64,000 bases of DNA. It comes from Shewanella subflava. Its GTDB lineage: Bacteria > Pseudomonadota > Gammaproteobacteria > Enterobacterales > Shewanellaceae. The stretch's first letter is position 1. Each line of letters opens with the position of its first letter. The notes beneath the pieces were generated by a model, which ran no database searches, was not told where the DNA came from, and worked only from the letters and a program-made list of their open reading frames with translations. The DNA is taken from contig NZ_JAPDMX010000025.1 in assembly GCF_025971955.1 (NCBI RefSeq), positions 39,388 through 103,387 of the forward strand. Direction: 5' to 3'. Of this stretch, positions 1-8,853 are shown one piece after another. A program made the translations under genes and the position numbers.

Positions 1-192
1 TCTATTAAAGCATTTTTAAACAACCTTGCATTCTTTGAAGGCTGTTTTGAATAATCGCAATCAACAGTCTTCCAAATCTGCTTATTTACCAAAACGAAAA
101 TAAAAGATAGTGAATAACGGCATGGCACTTTATGTTAACTACGGCAAAGTAGTGCGGTATTCGTCAGCCCTAACTGGGGATGTGGGAGCTAA

Positions 193-735
193 TCAAGCTT
201 CTACAATCATTTCTTTTGGGGAACCATGATGTCCATCTCGTTTCCAATCGATATCTAACAGCTCGGCTCCAGATAAGCTAAATGCTTGGCCAAAACCTTT
301 AACGTATAGACCCTGGTGTGGATTTAACTTAAATAAATTAAAATCGTTAAGCGCGGCTAAGTTATCAATCATTTCGCCAAATCGGTTTGATAATGCCGCC
401 ACGCCTTTGGTGAAGGTTTCACTATCTCGTGCAACAATTTCAGCGGTTGCATCAAATGTGAGTCGTTTACGGGCAAATACACTTTTAGACTCTGATTCAT
501 CTTCAACTAACATAACTGATAGTTTTTTAGACGCTTTTAAGTTGGTGCCATGGCGTGCTAATTCACTGACTAAAATATAAAAACCATCATCTGCTAGGGC
601 AAAAGGCGCATAACTGGCATTGGGTAAGCCATCTGCATCTAGGGTGGCCAGCTGCAATGTGGAGCGCTGTGCCTTAAACTCTTCAATTTCAGGTAGTAAT
701 TTTTCTCTTAAACGTTGTTCTTTTTCACTCGACAT
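193..735 (-). CDS. hutZ: Haem utilisation protein HutZ (haem-degrading, PNPOx-like fold)
   Basis: 180-residue protein of the pyridoxamine-phosphate-oxidase-like haem utilisation family. V. cholerae HutZ binds haem and opens the ring to release iron in the cytoplasm. The N-terminal half (about residues 25-100) reads as the split-barrel core. The C-terminus carries His169-His170, and a C-terminal His (His170) is the haem ligand in V. cholerae HutZ. It is the last gene of the minus-strand run hugA-hutX-hutZ, 64 bases after hutX, and is presumably iron-repressed with them. The name is well supported by family and neighbours; catalysis is inferred. Confidence 0.88.
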   Translation of the reverse strand: MSSEKEQRLREKLLPEIEEFKAQRSTLQLATLDADGLPNASYAPFALADDGFYILVSELARHGTNLKASKKLSVMLVEDESESKSVFARKRLTFDATAEIVARDSETFTKGVAALSNRFGEMIDNLAALNDFNLFKLNPHQGLYVKGFGQAFSLSGAELLDIDWKRDGHHGSPKEMIVEA

Positions 736-799
736 TATGCATTCCTTTTATTCTATTATGGTATTTTTAGCGGTGATTCGCTGTGTGTGAAAGATCACA

Positions 800-1309
800 T
801 TAAGCGGCTACTTTTATGCTGGCTTTTAGTGCTTGAAAACGCTCAACTTGATCGCTTAATAGCACGCGGTTTTTGTCTCGACCTAAATACACTTTAAATA
901 TCACTTCACCTTTTGCGCCAAAGAAGTTGATTGAGTGGCTTTCAGTGCCTCTGAATGGCTTACTAATTAATGCGATAGCACTGATATCATCTAACTTTAA
1001 ATGGCCATGTAAGCCTTCACCCTTGGTGATTAAATTGTAATAACCATGGGCATATTTTCCTTTAGGGAAGCTGCCTTTAAATTCAAAAATACTGCCTGAT
1101 GCCGTGACGATTGTGGTCATATTGCCCCACTCAGGTAACGATGCTAACAAGTTATCTTTTTCCGCTAACGGCAATAATGCCAATTGCTCAGCTGGTAGCG
1201 CTGTCACCACCTCAAGCTCAGTAATTGATAACTCAGCTGCCACTTGAGCTGGCATTGTCATTGGGTTTTCGAGTAGATATTGTTGAATTTGTGCAACTGA
1301 AACAGCCAT
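800..1309 (-). CDS. hutX: Haem utilisation cytosolic carrier protein HutX
   Basis: 169-residue HutX/HugX-family protein. In Vibrio, HutX carries haem in the cytoplasm and hands it to HutZ. I start it at the ATG at 1309 because a GGAGAT ribosome site lies just upstream; a longer reading to 1351 has no comparable site. It reads Met-Ala-Val-Ser and has the two-half architecture of the family, with hydrophobic strands around residues 60-110. It lies between hugA and hutZ in the same direction, so it is very likely in one iron-regulated transcript with them. Confidence 0.87.
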   Translation of the reverse strand: MAVSVAQIQQYLLENPMTMPAQVAAELSITELEVVTALPAEQLALLPLAEKDNLLASLPEWGNMTTIVTASGSIFEFKGSFPKGKYAHGYYNLITKGEGLHGHLKLDDISAIALISKPFRGTESHSINFFGAKGEVIFKVYLGRDKNRVLLSDQVERFQALKASIKVAA

Positions 1310-1478
1310 GGAAGATCTCCAGATAATTGAGTTAACTAATGTGCGACACATAAACCTCGAAAAAGCCGCTCAAGTTATGACGTTTGAGAGGCTTGTGGCG
1401 ATAAGATTTGCGCTGCCATCAATGACAACAGCGCTTTCCTAGATTTGGGGTTATGTTCACTTCAATAGGGCGTTAAGA

Positions 1479-3515
1479 TTAAAACGCGTAGCGCGCTGAT
1501 AATTTGAAATTCCGGCCTTGCTCATACAAGGTTTGCCACGCTTGGCGATATTCCTCATCCCCAATATTTTCAATTGCGAAATCGACACGTAAGTCTTCAA
1601 AAGTCCCCGTTGCAGGTTCCCACGCTACGTATACATCCCACAATTTATATGAGTCATATTGCTCATTGTTACCTGTTGGTAAGTCTTGTTGCTCTGCCAC
1701 GTAAGTGAAACGCGTGCCTAACTTCATATCGCCTTCCATAATGGCTTGCGATAAATCTATCCCCATTTTCTTAGCCGGAATATTAGATAAATACTCGTCG
1801 GTATTTTTGTCTTTACCTTCTGTCTGACCATAGTTAAATATCACCCGTGTTTGCTTAAAGCGGTAGCGAGTAATGAATTCAAAACCAGTTAATTTGGCTT
1901 TATCGACATTGTCCCAAGAGGTCGTTTTTTCAAGGCCGGGGATGCCGTATAACGGGTTGGAAACCGTTTGTTCGATGAAGTCATCCACATCGTTTCTGAA
2001 CACACTTAACGTCATGGCAAGTTCGTCATTACCCGCTAATTCAGTAAAACGCATATCCGCTTTAAGCTCTTTGTTTTGCGCTTTTTCAGCTTGTAAATCA
2101 GGGTTTATTTCGAAGGTATTACATAGGCCATTAGGCAAGAAACCTGGGATGGAAGGTATACAGTAGTGGGAACCGGTTGAGTACATCTCTTCCATACTCG
2201 GTGCACGGAATGCTTCATCATAGCGGGCACTTAACGTTAACCACTGCGTGGTGTTCCATAATAGTCCTATTGAAGGGGTGAAGGCATTATCATCATTTGA
2301 TAAATCTAAGCTGTTACTTTTATTTTCAAAGGTGTCATAACGCACGCCAGCATCTAATGCGACTGTCTCGGTTAACTTAATGTCCGCTTTGGTAAATGCT
2401 CCCCACACTGTGGTATCGCCATCAATATTATCTGGTCGCTGGCCTACTTGACCATTGTCATCACGCACAGTGTTAATGCTATCTTTATAACCATCCACAC
2501 CGTAAGTCAGTACAGTATTACCAAAAGTTGAACTGTTATTGACACTAAAACCAATGGTTTCAAACTCAGTGCTATCAAACTGATTTTTGGTAACACGATC
2601 TTCATCGTAATTGGTGTTGTTCCAATAAAGGGTGGCATTTAAATCTAATAATGGTGTATTAGCTGGGTTGAGACTGTAATCTAAAGTGACATTCTGATCT
2701 TCAGTATTACGTTGCACTAAAGGCACTGAACTGCCGACATTTGTTGATGGGTTACTTGGCACTAATTCATCGGTATTAGAAAATCGAGCTGATAGTTGTA
2801 AACGTTGATCATCCGAAGGTTCCCAACCTATTTTGGCCAAGCCGCTTGTCGCGTCAGAAGCACTGTTTTCAAGCGTTTTATCGTTTCCAATTTTGATATT
2901 ATTACTGTCGTGGTAACTACCACTTAATAACCAGTCAATATTGTTAGCTAAACCATATAGTGTACCGCTGGTTTTAATGTTATCGCCGTTGGTTTCAAAA
3001 CCTTGTTTGATATAACCACCGAACGTATCGTTTTCATCTAAAAAATCTTGGGCAGATTTGGTGTTTTGCGCGACAACACCACCAATTGCGCCGCTGCCCC
3101 ATAAGCTACTTGCTGGGCCGCGCACCACTTCGATAGAACTGAGTAATTCAGGGTCAATAAAGTAAGTGCCACGGTGACCTGAATTGGTATTTTGACGCGC
3201 ACCATCAATAGTTTGCAAAACGCGCTGACCACTTAACCCCCGAATTTCAACGCCCTGAGATGACGAACGCGGGCCATTAGTCACACTAATATTTGCTTCA
3301 TTTTTTAACGTATCAGCAACGGAAGAGGGTTGTAATTCTTGCATTTTTTCTTCGTTGATCACGGTAACGCTACGGCTGGTGTCGGATAGTTTTTCGCTAA
3401 TTCGAGTGGCAGTAACAAGTACTTCATCAAATTCAGTCACTGCTTTGCTTTCTTGTGCGTATGTGGTGGTGCTAAAAACCATTGCCATTGCTACAACGAG
3501 TGGCTTTTTGGTCAT
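1479..3515 (-). CDS. hugA: TonB-dependent haem/haemoglobin receptor HugA
   Basis: 678-residue outer-membrane receptor that imports haem using TonB energy. A signal peptide covers residues 1-20 (cut after TTYA). A TonB box (EVLVTAT, residues 31-37) and a plug domain (about 45-150) follow. The beta-barrel ends in the Tyr-Ala-Phe C-terminus typical of porin folds. The haem-receptor signature is present: FRAP at 436-439 and NPDL at 471-474, with His450 between them, where haem receptors keep a haem-contacting His. Cys452 and Cys465 in the same loop could form a disulfide. It is first in hugA-hutX-hutZ, divergent from tonB, with a Fur-like site between. The start has a GAGGAT ribosome site. Confidence 0.93.
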   Translation of the reverse strand: MTKKPLVVAMAMVFSTTTYAQESKAVTEFDEVLVTATRISEKLSDTSRSVTVINEEKMQELQPSSVADTLKNEANISVTNGPRSSSQGVEIRGLSGQRVLQTIDGARQNTNSGHRGTYFIDPELLSSIEVVRGPASSLWGSGAIGGVVAQNTKSAQDFLDENDTFGGYIKQGFETNGDNIKTSGTLYGLANNIDWLLSGSYHDSNNIKIGNDKTLENSASDATSGLAKIGWEPSDDQRLQLSARFSNTDELVPSNPSTNVGSSVPLVQRNTEDQNVTLDYSLNPANTPLLDLNATLYWNNTNYDEDRVTKNQFDSTEFETIGFSVNNSSTFGNTVLTYGVDGYKDSINTVRDDNGQVGQRPDNIDGDTTVWGAFTKADIKLTETVALDAGVRYDTFENKSNSLDLSNDDNAFTPSIGLLWNTTQWLTLSARYDEAFRAPSMEEMYSTGSHYCIPSIPGFLPNGLCNTFEINPDLQAEKAQNKELKADMRFTELAGNDELAMTLSVFRNDVDDFIEQTVSNPLYGIPGLEKTTSWDNVDKAKLTGFEFITRYRFKQTRVIFNYGQTEGKDKNTDEYLSNIPAKKMGIDLSQAIMEGDMKLGTRFTYVAEQQDLPTGNNEQYDSYKLWDVYVAWEPATGTFEDLRVDFAIENIGDEEYRQAWQTLYEQGRNFKLSARYAF

Positions 3516-3690
3516 TATTATATCCTCAAAGTAATAAATCCGAAATTGGGTCTAGTCAGCGTTTTTAATCACTCATGATTGTCAATTTGGTAAATGTTTT
3601 TGAATCGCTGATTCGAAAACATTTAGTGCAAAGTGATATTGCTGATTCACTATTTTGCGAACTTTACCTGAGAATAAAATTTAGATCAAA

Positions 3691-3705
3691 TAAAAATCAT
3701 TATCA
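3691..3705. promoter_or_regulatory. Fur-like operator between hugA and tonB
   Basis: This 15-bp stretch matches the 7-1-7 Fur palindrome (TGATAAT-N-ATTATCA) at 12 of 14 positions by my count: the left arm reads TAAAAAT and the right arm is a perfect ATTATCA. It lies in the 361-base divergent region between hugA and tonB and could control both directions. The rest of that region is AT-rich and shows no other gene. Confidence 0.6.
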
Positions 3706-3876
3706 TTTGCGATCTTATTACTGTTGGTGTACATTCATCATCATAATAATTGATGTTGGATGTAACCGATTGTTAATAATAGTTTTGTAAAGAGTGTAAA
3801 GATACAAGGCTAACTAATTGATAATTGGTCGTGTTTGATATTTAACCACTTTGTTGATTGTAGAAGCATATTGCAG

Positions 3877-4653
3877 ATGACACCTAAACGATATTTTGCT
3901 TTTGGATGTTTAACCATTTTAATTCAAGGCGGGGTACTTGCTTCCCAAAATAGCGAGCCCACGATTCAGTTATCTGAAGGTTCAGCTATGGGGGCGAATC
4001 AAGCTGTTAGCATCATGATTGCAATGAAAGTCAGCAGCCAAGCAAGCAGTAACGTTCAAGCACCGATTGAAGTAAAACCCATATCGAAGGCTGAAAAACC
4101 GATTGAACCCGTAAAGAATAAGCCTGTTAAGATCGCTAAACCAGTACTTGAACCCGTCGAAAAACCACAAATGGTAGCCAAATTACCCCGGGTAAAAGCG
4201 GATAAAAAAGCGCCATTGACACATGCTGAACAGCCCAAGGCCTTGATCTCTGAAACAGCCATTAATCTCGATGAGTCTCAAATCTCAAATACCGAATCGA
4301 ATACCGAATCGAATGCAGTATTGACCGTTAACAATCAGCAACCAATCGATTCCACACAAGGGGTTACTCAAGAAACGGTTGCTTTACCGCAGCCGACATT
4401 TTTAGCTCCACCAGTACAACCAAACTACCCCAAAAAAGCCCGTAAACGTGGCTTTGAGGGCACTGTGACAGTGGAAGTCATGTTTAATCAAATTGGTGAG
4501 CAATTATCACTGACTCTCGTCGACAGTTCTGGTTATAGCCTACTTGATACCGAAGCGATTAACGCGGTTAAGCAGTGGCAATTTGCCGCACCATCACCAC
4601 AAACCGCTTTAGCTTACACCGTCAGGGTGCCGGTGAAGTTTGCTTTGAATTAG
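3877..4653 (+). CDS. tonB: TonB energy transducer of the haem uptake system
   Basis: 258-residue TonB. A short cytoplasmic start and one membrane helix (about residues 8-22) anchor it. A long Pro/Lys/Glu-rich periplasmic spacer follows (about 45-165), then the C-terminal TonB fold. The latter includes YPKKARKRGFEG, the conserved region that contacts receptor TonB boxes, and the terminal VRVPVKFALN strand. I prefer the ATG at 3877; an upstream TTG at 3835 would add 14 residues without a better ribosome site. It is followed 20 bases later by exbB and acts with exbB-exbD to energise HugA. Confidence 0.92.
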   Translation: MTPKRYFAFGCLTILIQGGVLASQNSEPTIQLSEGSAMGANQAVSIMIAMKVSSQASSNVQAPIEVKPISKAEKPIEPVKNKPVKIAKPVLEPVEKPQMVAKLPRVKADKKAPLTHAEQPKALISETAINLDESQISNTESNTESNAVLTVNNQQPIDSTQGVTQETVALPQPTFLAPPVQPNYPKKARKRGFEGTVTVEVMFNQIGEQLSLTLVDSSGYSLLDTEAINAVKQWQFAAPSPQTALAYTVRVPVKFALN

Positions 4654-4673
4654 CCTGAAAATAGGAAACCTAC

Positions 4674-5420
4674 ATGTCGCAATCATTATATTTTCAACTC
4701 TCAGAGCAACTAGGCTACTTAACTTGGCCACTTTTTATTTGTGCGTTTATTGCCATCGTCATCATTTTTGAACGGCTCACATTAATGGCCAACGAGTTAT
4801 TAAAACGGGATGCATGGCTGACAGAGTTGAGAAAGCAAAGTCGTAGCGCAAGCCAAGAACAAAGACAGCAATTGATTACTGAGTTAACGCAAGGTCGTAG
4901 CATGTTAGCCAAAGGCACTGCATTGCTGTTATCCCACGGCGATCAACAACGTGCCATGCGTGAAGAAATTTTAAATTTATGGCTAATTAAGCAAAAAGAG
5001 AAGCTGCAATCGGGTTTAAAAGTTTTGCAAATCATAGGGGTTATTACCCCACTTCTTGGTTTGTTGGGTACGGTTTTAGGTCTTATTGAAATGTTCAGTC
5101 AATTAGGTGTTTCCGATGGTCCTGTCACGCCATCACAATTGGCTACAGGCCTAGGGTTAGCGATGAATACCACCGCAGCAGGACTTATTATTGCCGTCCC
5201 CGCGATCACTATGTCTCACCTAATCAGTTTATGGGCTGAAAAGCGCTGTAATAAAATTGCCCATGCGTTGAATCAACTTAATCTTTGGTTAGAGGGCTTT
5301 GATCAAGCATTGAACATAGGTTGTGATGCGCCTTGCGGTGCTAATGCGCCATGCCTTAAAAATGCGACGACAGACAACAATTCACAATCTCGCTCAGCAA
5401 AACTGTCGGAGTCACATTGA
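4674..5420 (+). CDS. exbB: TonB-system proton channel subunit ExbB
   Basis: 248-residue MotA/TolQ/ExbB-type inner-membrane protein with three membrane helices: about residues 15-35, then a pair near 110-140 and 160-185. The pair contains the conserved GVITPLLGLLGTVLG stretch and the AMNTTAAGL segment of the proton path. It forms the ExbB-ExbD motor for TonB. The ribosome site is AGGAAA before the ATG. Unusually, the C-terminal cytoplasmic tail holds three closely spaced cysteines (217, 221, 227). Its stop overlaps the exbD start, so the two are translationally coupled. Confidence 0.92.
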   Translation: MSQSLYFQLSEQLGYLTWPLFICAFIAIVIIFERLTLMANELLKRDAWLTELRKQSRSASQEQRQQLITELTQGRSMLAKGTALLLSHGDQQRAMREEILNLWLIKQKEKLQSGLKVLQIIGVITPLLGLLGTVLGLIEMFSQLGVSDGPVTPSQLATGLGLAMNTTAAGLIIAVPAITMSHLISLWAEKRCNKIAHALNQLNLWLEGFDQALNIGCDAPCGANAPCLKNATTDNNSQSRSAKLSESH

Positions 5421-5842
5421 TGATCAGCGCAAACCAAGGTGGCGATGGTTCAGCTCAAGCAAGTATTGGCATCGATTTAACTCCATTGATTGATATCATT
5501 TTTATTGTGTTGGTGTTTTTGTTGCTTACCGCCAACACCCAACTGCTTACATTGCCTGTAGATGTGCCTAAAGAAGCCGATTCAGAGCTGACGGGGTTAT
5601 CCCAAGAGCAACATCTCTCTATCACTATTTTGACTGAAGCGCCTCATTGGGCATTGAACGGTCAACCCTTTGAAGAATTTGATCAATTTGAAGCTGCTTT
5701 TATCCAAGCATATACAGACTCACCCGCTATTAATGTGGTGGTCGCGGCAGATAAAAATGCGCCCGTGCAGCCTTTGATGACCGTACTGGCATTGTTGCAA
5801 CGCCAGCAAATCACTAATACCCAAATTTTAATGGAACCCTAA
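5420..5842 (+). CDS. exbD: TonB-system proton channel subunit ExbD
   Basis: 140-residue ExbD/TolR family protein with one N-terminal membrane helix containing the essential Asp (GIDLTPLIDIIFIVLVFLLL) and a periplasmic domain. I start it at the ATG at 5420, which overlaps the exbB stop (TGATG) and lies 8 bases after GGAG. A TTG three bases earlier is possible. It works with ExbB and TonB in the haem uptake system. Confidence 0.92.
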   Translation: MISANQGGDGSAQASIGIDLTPLIDIIFIVLVFLLLTANTQLLTLPVDVPKEADSELTGLSQEQHLSITILTEAPHWALNGQPFEEFDQFEAAFIQAYTDSPAINVVVAADKNAPVQPLMTVLALLQRQQITNTQILMEP

Positions 5843-5901
5843 ATCAAGCTTATTTAGCCATCAAGGCGTTTCAGTGTTTTTTTATTTATTCGGAGTTAAT
5901 T

Positions 5902-6807
5902 ATGCTCAAGCTACAAATATTTAATGCTAAAAATGTGTTACTCACCAGCATGATGGCTGCAGCGGTACTGCTCTCAGGTGCTTTATTTAGTCAAACGACT
6001 AGCATTGAAAATAGAGTGGTCAGTGCTGGCGCGGGTATCACTGAATTGGTATTAGCCCTTGATGCAAGCGATGAATTAGTCGGTGTTGATTCCACTAGCC
6101 AGATACCAGATGAATTAAAGTCGGTCGCAAAACTTGGCTATCACCGTATGCTATCTGCTGAAGGCATTTTAGCGCTGTCACCGAGTATGCTATTGGGCTC
6201 TGAAGCCATGGGACCTAAAAGTACTCTTGAGGTACTCACTCATGCCAACGTTGAGGTGGTGTCTTTGCCAAGTGCTAATACCCAAGCTGAACTGGTTAGT
6301 AACGTTGAACTTTTGGGTAAATTACTCAGCCGCGAGTCACAAGCCAATGAATTACAAAAAAAGATTAATTTATCATTTGAACAATTAGATGCCAAACAAC
6401 AAACAATAGCTCAACTCGGTGATGCGCCAAAAGTATTGTTTCTTTTATTGCAGCAAGACCGGCCAGCCCGCGTTGGCGGTGATAACACTGCAGCAGATAT
6501 TATTATCAAGCTCGCAGGCGGACAAAATGTGGCAGGTTTTGATGGCTATAAAAGTGTTTCACAAGAAGGCATTTTAGCCTTACAGCCCGATGTGATCTTG
6601 ATTTCCAGCCGCAGTGAAACGGAAAAAAGTGATCCTGTGAATGATTTACTCCAAGCCATGCCATTACTTAACCACACTCCCGCAGGCGAATATAAACAAA
6701 TTATGAATCTCCCCCCGCAAGCGTTAATTGGTGGTTTAGGTTTAAGCGCGATTACTGCGGCAGATAAGCTTGCAAGTGACTTTATCAGCATCAAAAAACG
6801 TCAGTGA
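5902..6807 (+). CDS. hmuT: Haem ABC transporter periplasmic binding protein
   Basis: 301-residue periplasmic haem-binding protein of the BtuF/HmuT class (also called HutB). A signal-type hydrophobic N-terminus covers residues 10-30. The mature part begins with RVVSAGAGITELVLAL, the classic start of cluster-A binding proteins. It contains GYHRMLSAEGILALSP, where HmuT proteins carry the haem-binding Tyr. It delivers haem to the downstream permease. A CGGAG ribosome site precedes the ATG. First of the hmuTUV trio. Confidence 0.9.
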   Translation: MLKLQIFNAKNVLLTSMMAAAVLLSGALFSQTTSIENRVVSAGAGITELVLALDASDELVGVDSTSQIPDELKSVAKLGYHRMLSAEGILALSPSMLLGSEAMGPKSTLEVLTHANVEVVSLPSANTQAELVSNVELLGKLLSRESQANELQKKINLSFEQLDAKQQTIAQLGDAPKVLFLLLQQDRPARVGGDNTAADIIIKLAGGQNVAGFDGYKSVSQEGILALQPDVILISSRSETEKSDPVNDLLQAMPLLNHTPAGEYKQIMNLPPQALIGGLGLSAITAADKLASDFISIKKRQ

Positions 6808-6864
6808 TAACGACTCATATTTGATAGAAACCCACGAAATTAATCAGTTTTACTAGGATGTATT

Positions 6865-7881
6865 ATGCAACATCAACGTTGGCTTTGGCCTTGTTTGATT
6901 ACCGCCTTGGTGATGACAAGCCTGTTGTCGGTCAGCATCGGACCATTACACATAAGTCCTACCACCAGTTTTAATGCCATGTTGAATTGGGCGAGTGGTC
7001 AAGAGTTGGCATCTGTTGCCCCCCACGAGCAATTGGTGATTAATAATGTCCGCTTACCGCGCACTTTATTAGCGCTAGCTGTTGGGGCAATGTTAGCGCA
7101 ATGTGGCGCCGTGATGCAGGGGTTATTTCGTAATCCGTTAGCAGACCCTGGCATTATCGGGGTGTCATCTGGTGCGGCTTTGGGTGCAGCAGTGTGTATT
7201 GTACTATTTCCTAATGGCGGCGAATACTTAGTGGCTTTTAGTGCCTTTGTTGCAGGTCTTGTCACTACATTAATTGTCTATCGTTTAGCCGCAAGCCCCA
7301 GTGGTACCTCGGTGGTGCTATTGCTGCTTTCGGGGGTGGCAGTTGCTGCGCTGGCTGGTGCGGGGATCGGTGTTCTTACCTATATGGCAGATGACATGGC
7401 CCTTAGGGATTTAACCTTGTGGCAAATGGGCTCAATCGCTGGAGCCCAATGGCATTATGTGGTGTTAAGTTTATTGGCACTGGCTGTTATCAGTTGGCAA
7501 TTTAATCACAGCGCAAAAGCCTTGAATGCGCTATTGCTGGGCGAATCAGAAGCCCGTCATCTTGGTCTGGACGTTGACAAACTAAAGTTAAAACTCATTG
7601 TGCTGTGTGCTATAGGTGTCGGTATTGCGGTGGCGGCAACGGGCATTATCGGCTTTATTGGCTTAGTGGTTCCCCACTTAGTCAGAATGATAGTTGGGCC
7701 GGATCATCGTTTATTGCTGCCATTAAGTGCTATTTTAGGTGCTGCGATATTGATGGTTGCAGATATCGGCGCCCGTTCTATTGTGGCGCCATCAGAATTA
7801 CCAGTGGGCTTAGTCACGGCATTGTTAGGGGCGCCTTTCTTCATCATTTTATTACTCAAACAACGCAATAAGTTGGTGTGA
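6865..7881 (+). CDS. hmuU: Haem ABC transporter permease
   Basis: 338-residue FecCD/BtuC-type permease with about ten hydrophobic segments. Family hallmarks include [24 protein letters not shown] near residue 60 and [22 protein letters not shown] near residue 85, plus [20 protein letters not shown], the cytoplasmic loop that docks the ATPase. It moves haem across the inner membrane and dimerises. It ends one base before hmuV, indicating an operon. Confidence 0.92.
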   Translation: MQHQRWLWPCLITALVMTSLLSVSIGPLHISPTTSFNAMLNWASGQELASVAPHEQLVINNVRLPRTLLALAVGAMLAQCGAVMQGLFRNPLADPGIIGVSSGAALGAAVCIVLFPNGGEYLVAFSAFVAGLVTTLIVYRLAASPSGTSVVLLLLSGVAVAALAGAGIGVLTYMADDMALRDLTLWQMGSIAGAQWHYVVLSLLALAVISWQFNHSAKALNALLLGESEARHLGLDVDKLKLKLIVLCAIGVGIAVAATGIIGFIGLVVPHLVRMIVGPDHRLLLPLSAILGAAILMVADIGARSIVAPSELPVGLVTALLGAPFFIILLLKQRNKLV

Positions 7882-7882
7882 T

Positions 7883-8755
7883 ATGTTGAGAAATCTAGAA
7901 CTACAATCCATGCAAAAAATAAATACAACCAGCGTGCAAGCTAGCATCTCTCAAGCATCGTCAACTGCTCAGCAATCTGGGCAAGATACAGTGATAAGCA
8001 TTGAAAACGTATCGGTACATATTGGCAATAAAACGGTATTAAACGCTATCAATTTGGATATTAAGCCTGGTCAGGTTACTGCATTACTGGGCCCAAATGG
8101 TGCAGGTAAATCCACCTTGCTAAAAAGCTTGTGCCAGGAGGTATCGCTCTCATCTGGGATGATCTCAGTTTTGGGTAAACCATTAGCTCAGTGGGATAGA
8201 TCTCAACTTGCTAAATCTTTGGCTGTGTTACCCCAACATGCTTCTTTAACGTTTCCGTTTAAAGTGCATGAAGTCGTGCAAATGGGCTTATACCCATTGA
8301 CCATAAGTCAGCACCAAGGGCACGAACTGGTTGATGAACAACTTAAAAAAGTGGCACTGTCAGCCCTTAAACACCGCAGTTACCCGACACTTTCTGGCGG
8401 GGAAAAACAACGGGTACAATTAGCAAGAGTCTTGACCCAACTGGCTCAGGCGCAACGCAGCCCGATATTATTATTAGATGAACCCACATCGGCATTGGAT
8501 TTAGCCCAGCAACATAGAGTACTCGAGCTCGCACAATCCCTAGCGCATGACCACAATTACTGTGTGGTAGTGGTGTTACACGACTTAAATCAAGCCTGTC
8601 GTTACGCCGACAGATTAGTGGTATTAGAGCAAGGTGAGGTGGTCAGTGATGGCGAGCCCCATCGTGCACTTACTGCCGACATTATCGAAAAGGTTTGGCA
8701 CTACACTCCCACATTGGTGATTGACCCTAAAAGTAAGTTACCACTTATTTTTTAA
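7883..8755 (+). CDS. hmuV: Haem ABC transporter ATP-binding protein
   Basis: 290-residue ABC ATPase with Walker [10 protein letters not shown] (about residue 72), signature LSGGE, Walker [12 protein letters not shown] and the switch His (VLHDLNQA). It powers HmuU. The first ~35 residues are a low-complexity Ser/Gln/Thr extension not usual in HmuV. A start at the ATG at 7910 would trim nine residues and neither start has a strong ribosome site. It completes the hmuTUV operon. Confidence 0.92.
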   Translation: MLRNLELQSMQKINTTSVQASISQASSTAQQSGQDTVISIENVSVHIGNKTVLNAINLDIKPGQVTALLGPNGAGKSTLLKSLCQEVSLSSGMISVLGKPLAQWDRSQLAKSLAVLPQHASLTFPFKVHEVVQMGLYPLTISQHQGHELVDEQLKKVALSALKHRSYPTLSGGEKQRVQLARVLTQLAQAQRSPILLLDEPTSALDLAQQHRVLELAQSLAHDHNYCVVVVLHDLNQACRYADRLVVLEQGEVVSDGEPHRALTADIIEKVWHYTPTLVIDPKSKLPLIF

Positions 8756-8853
8756 GCTCTCTTTTTATTAAAAAACGTCTCCAATAGCGATTAGCCTTGA
8801 TATTACCAAGGTAATAGCACGGGGGCGCATTGGTTTTTTTAAGGATATGACTC

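Noticed and set aside
715..897. 60-codon plus-strand open frame across the hutZ-hutX gap
   Set aside because: It overlaps the 5' end of hutZ and 3' end of hutX on the other strand and has no supporting features.
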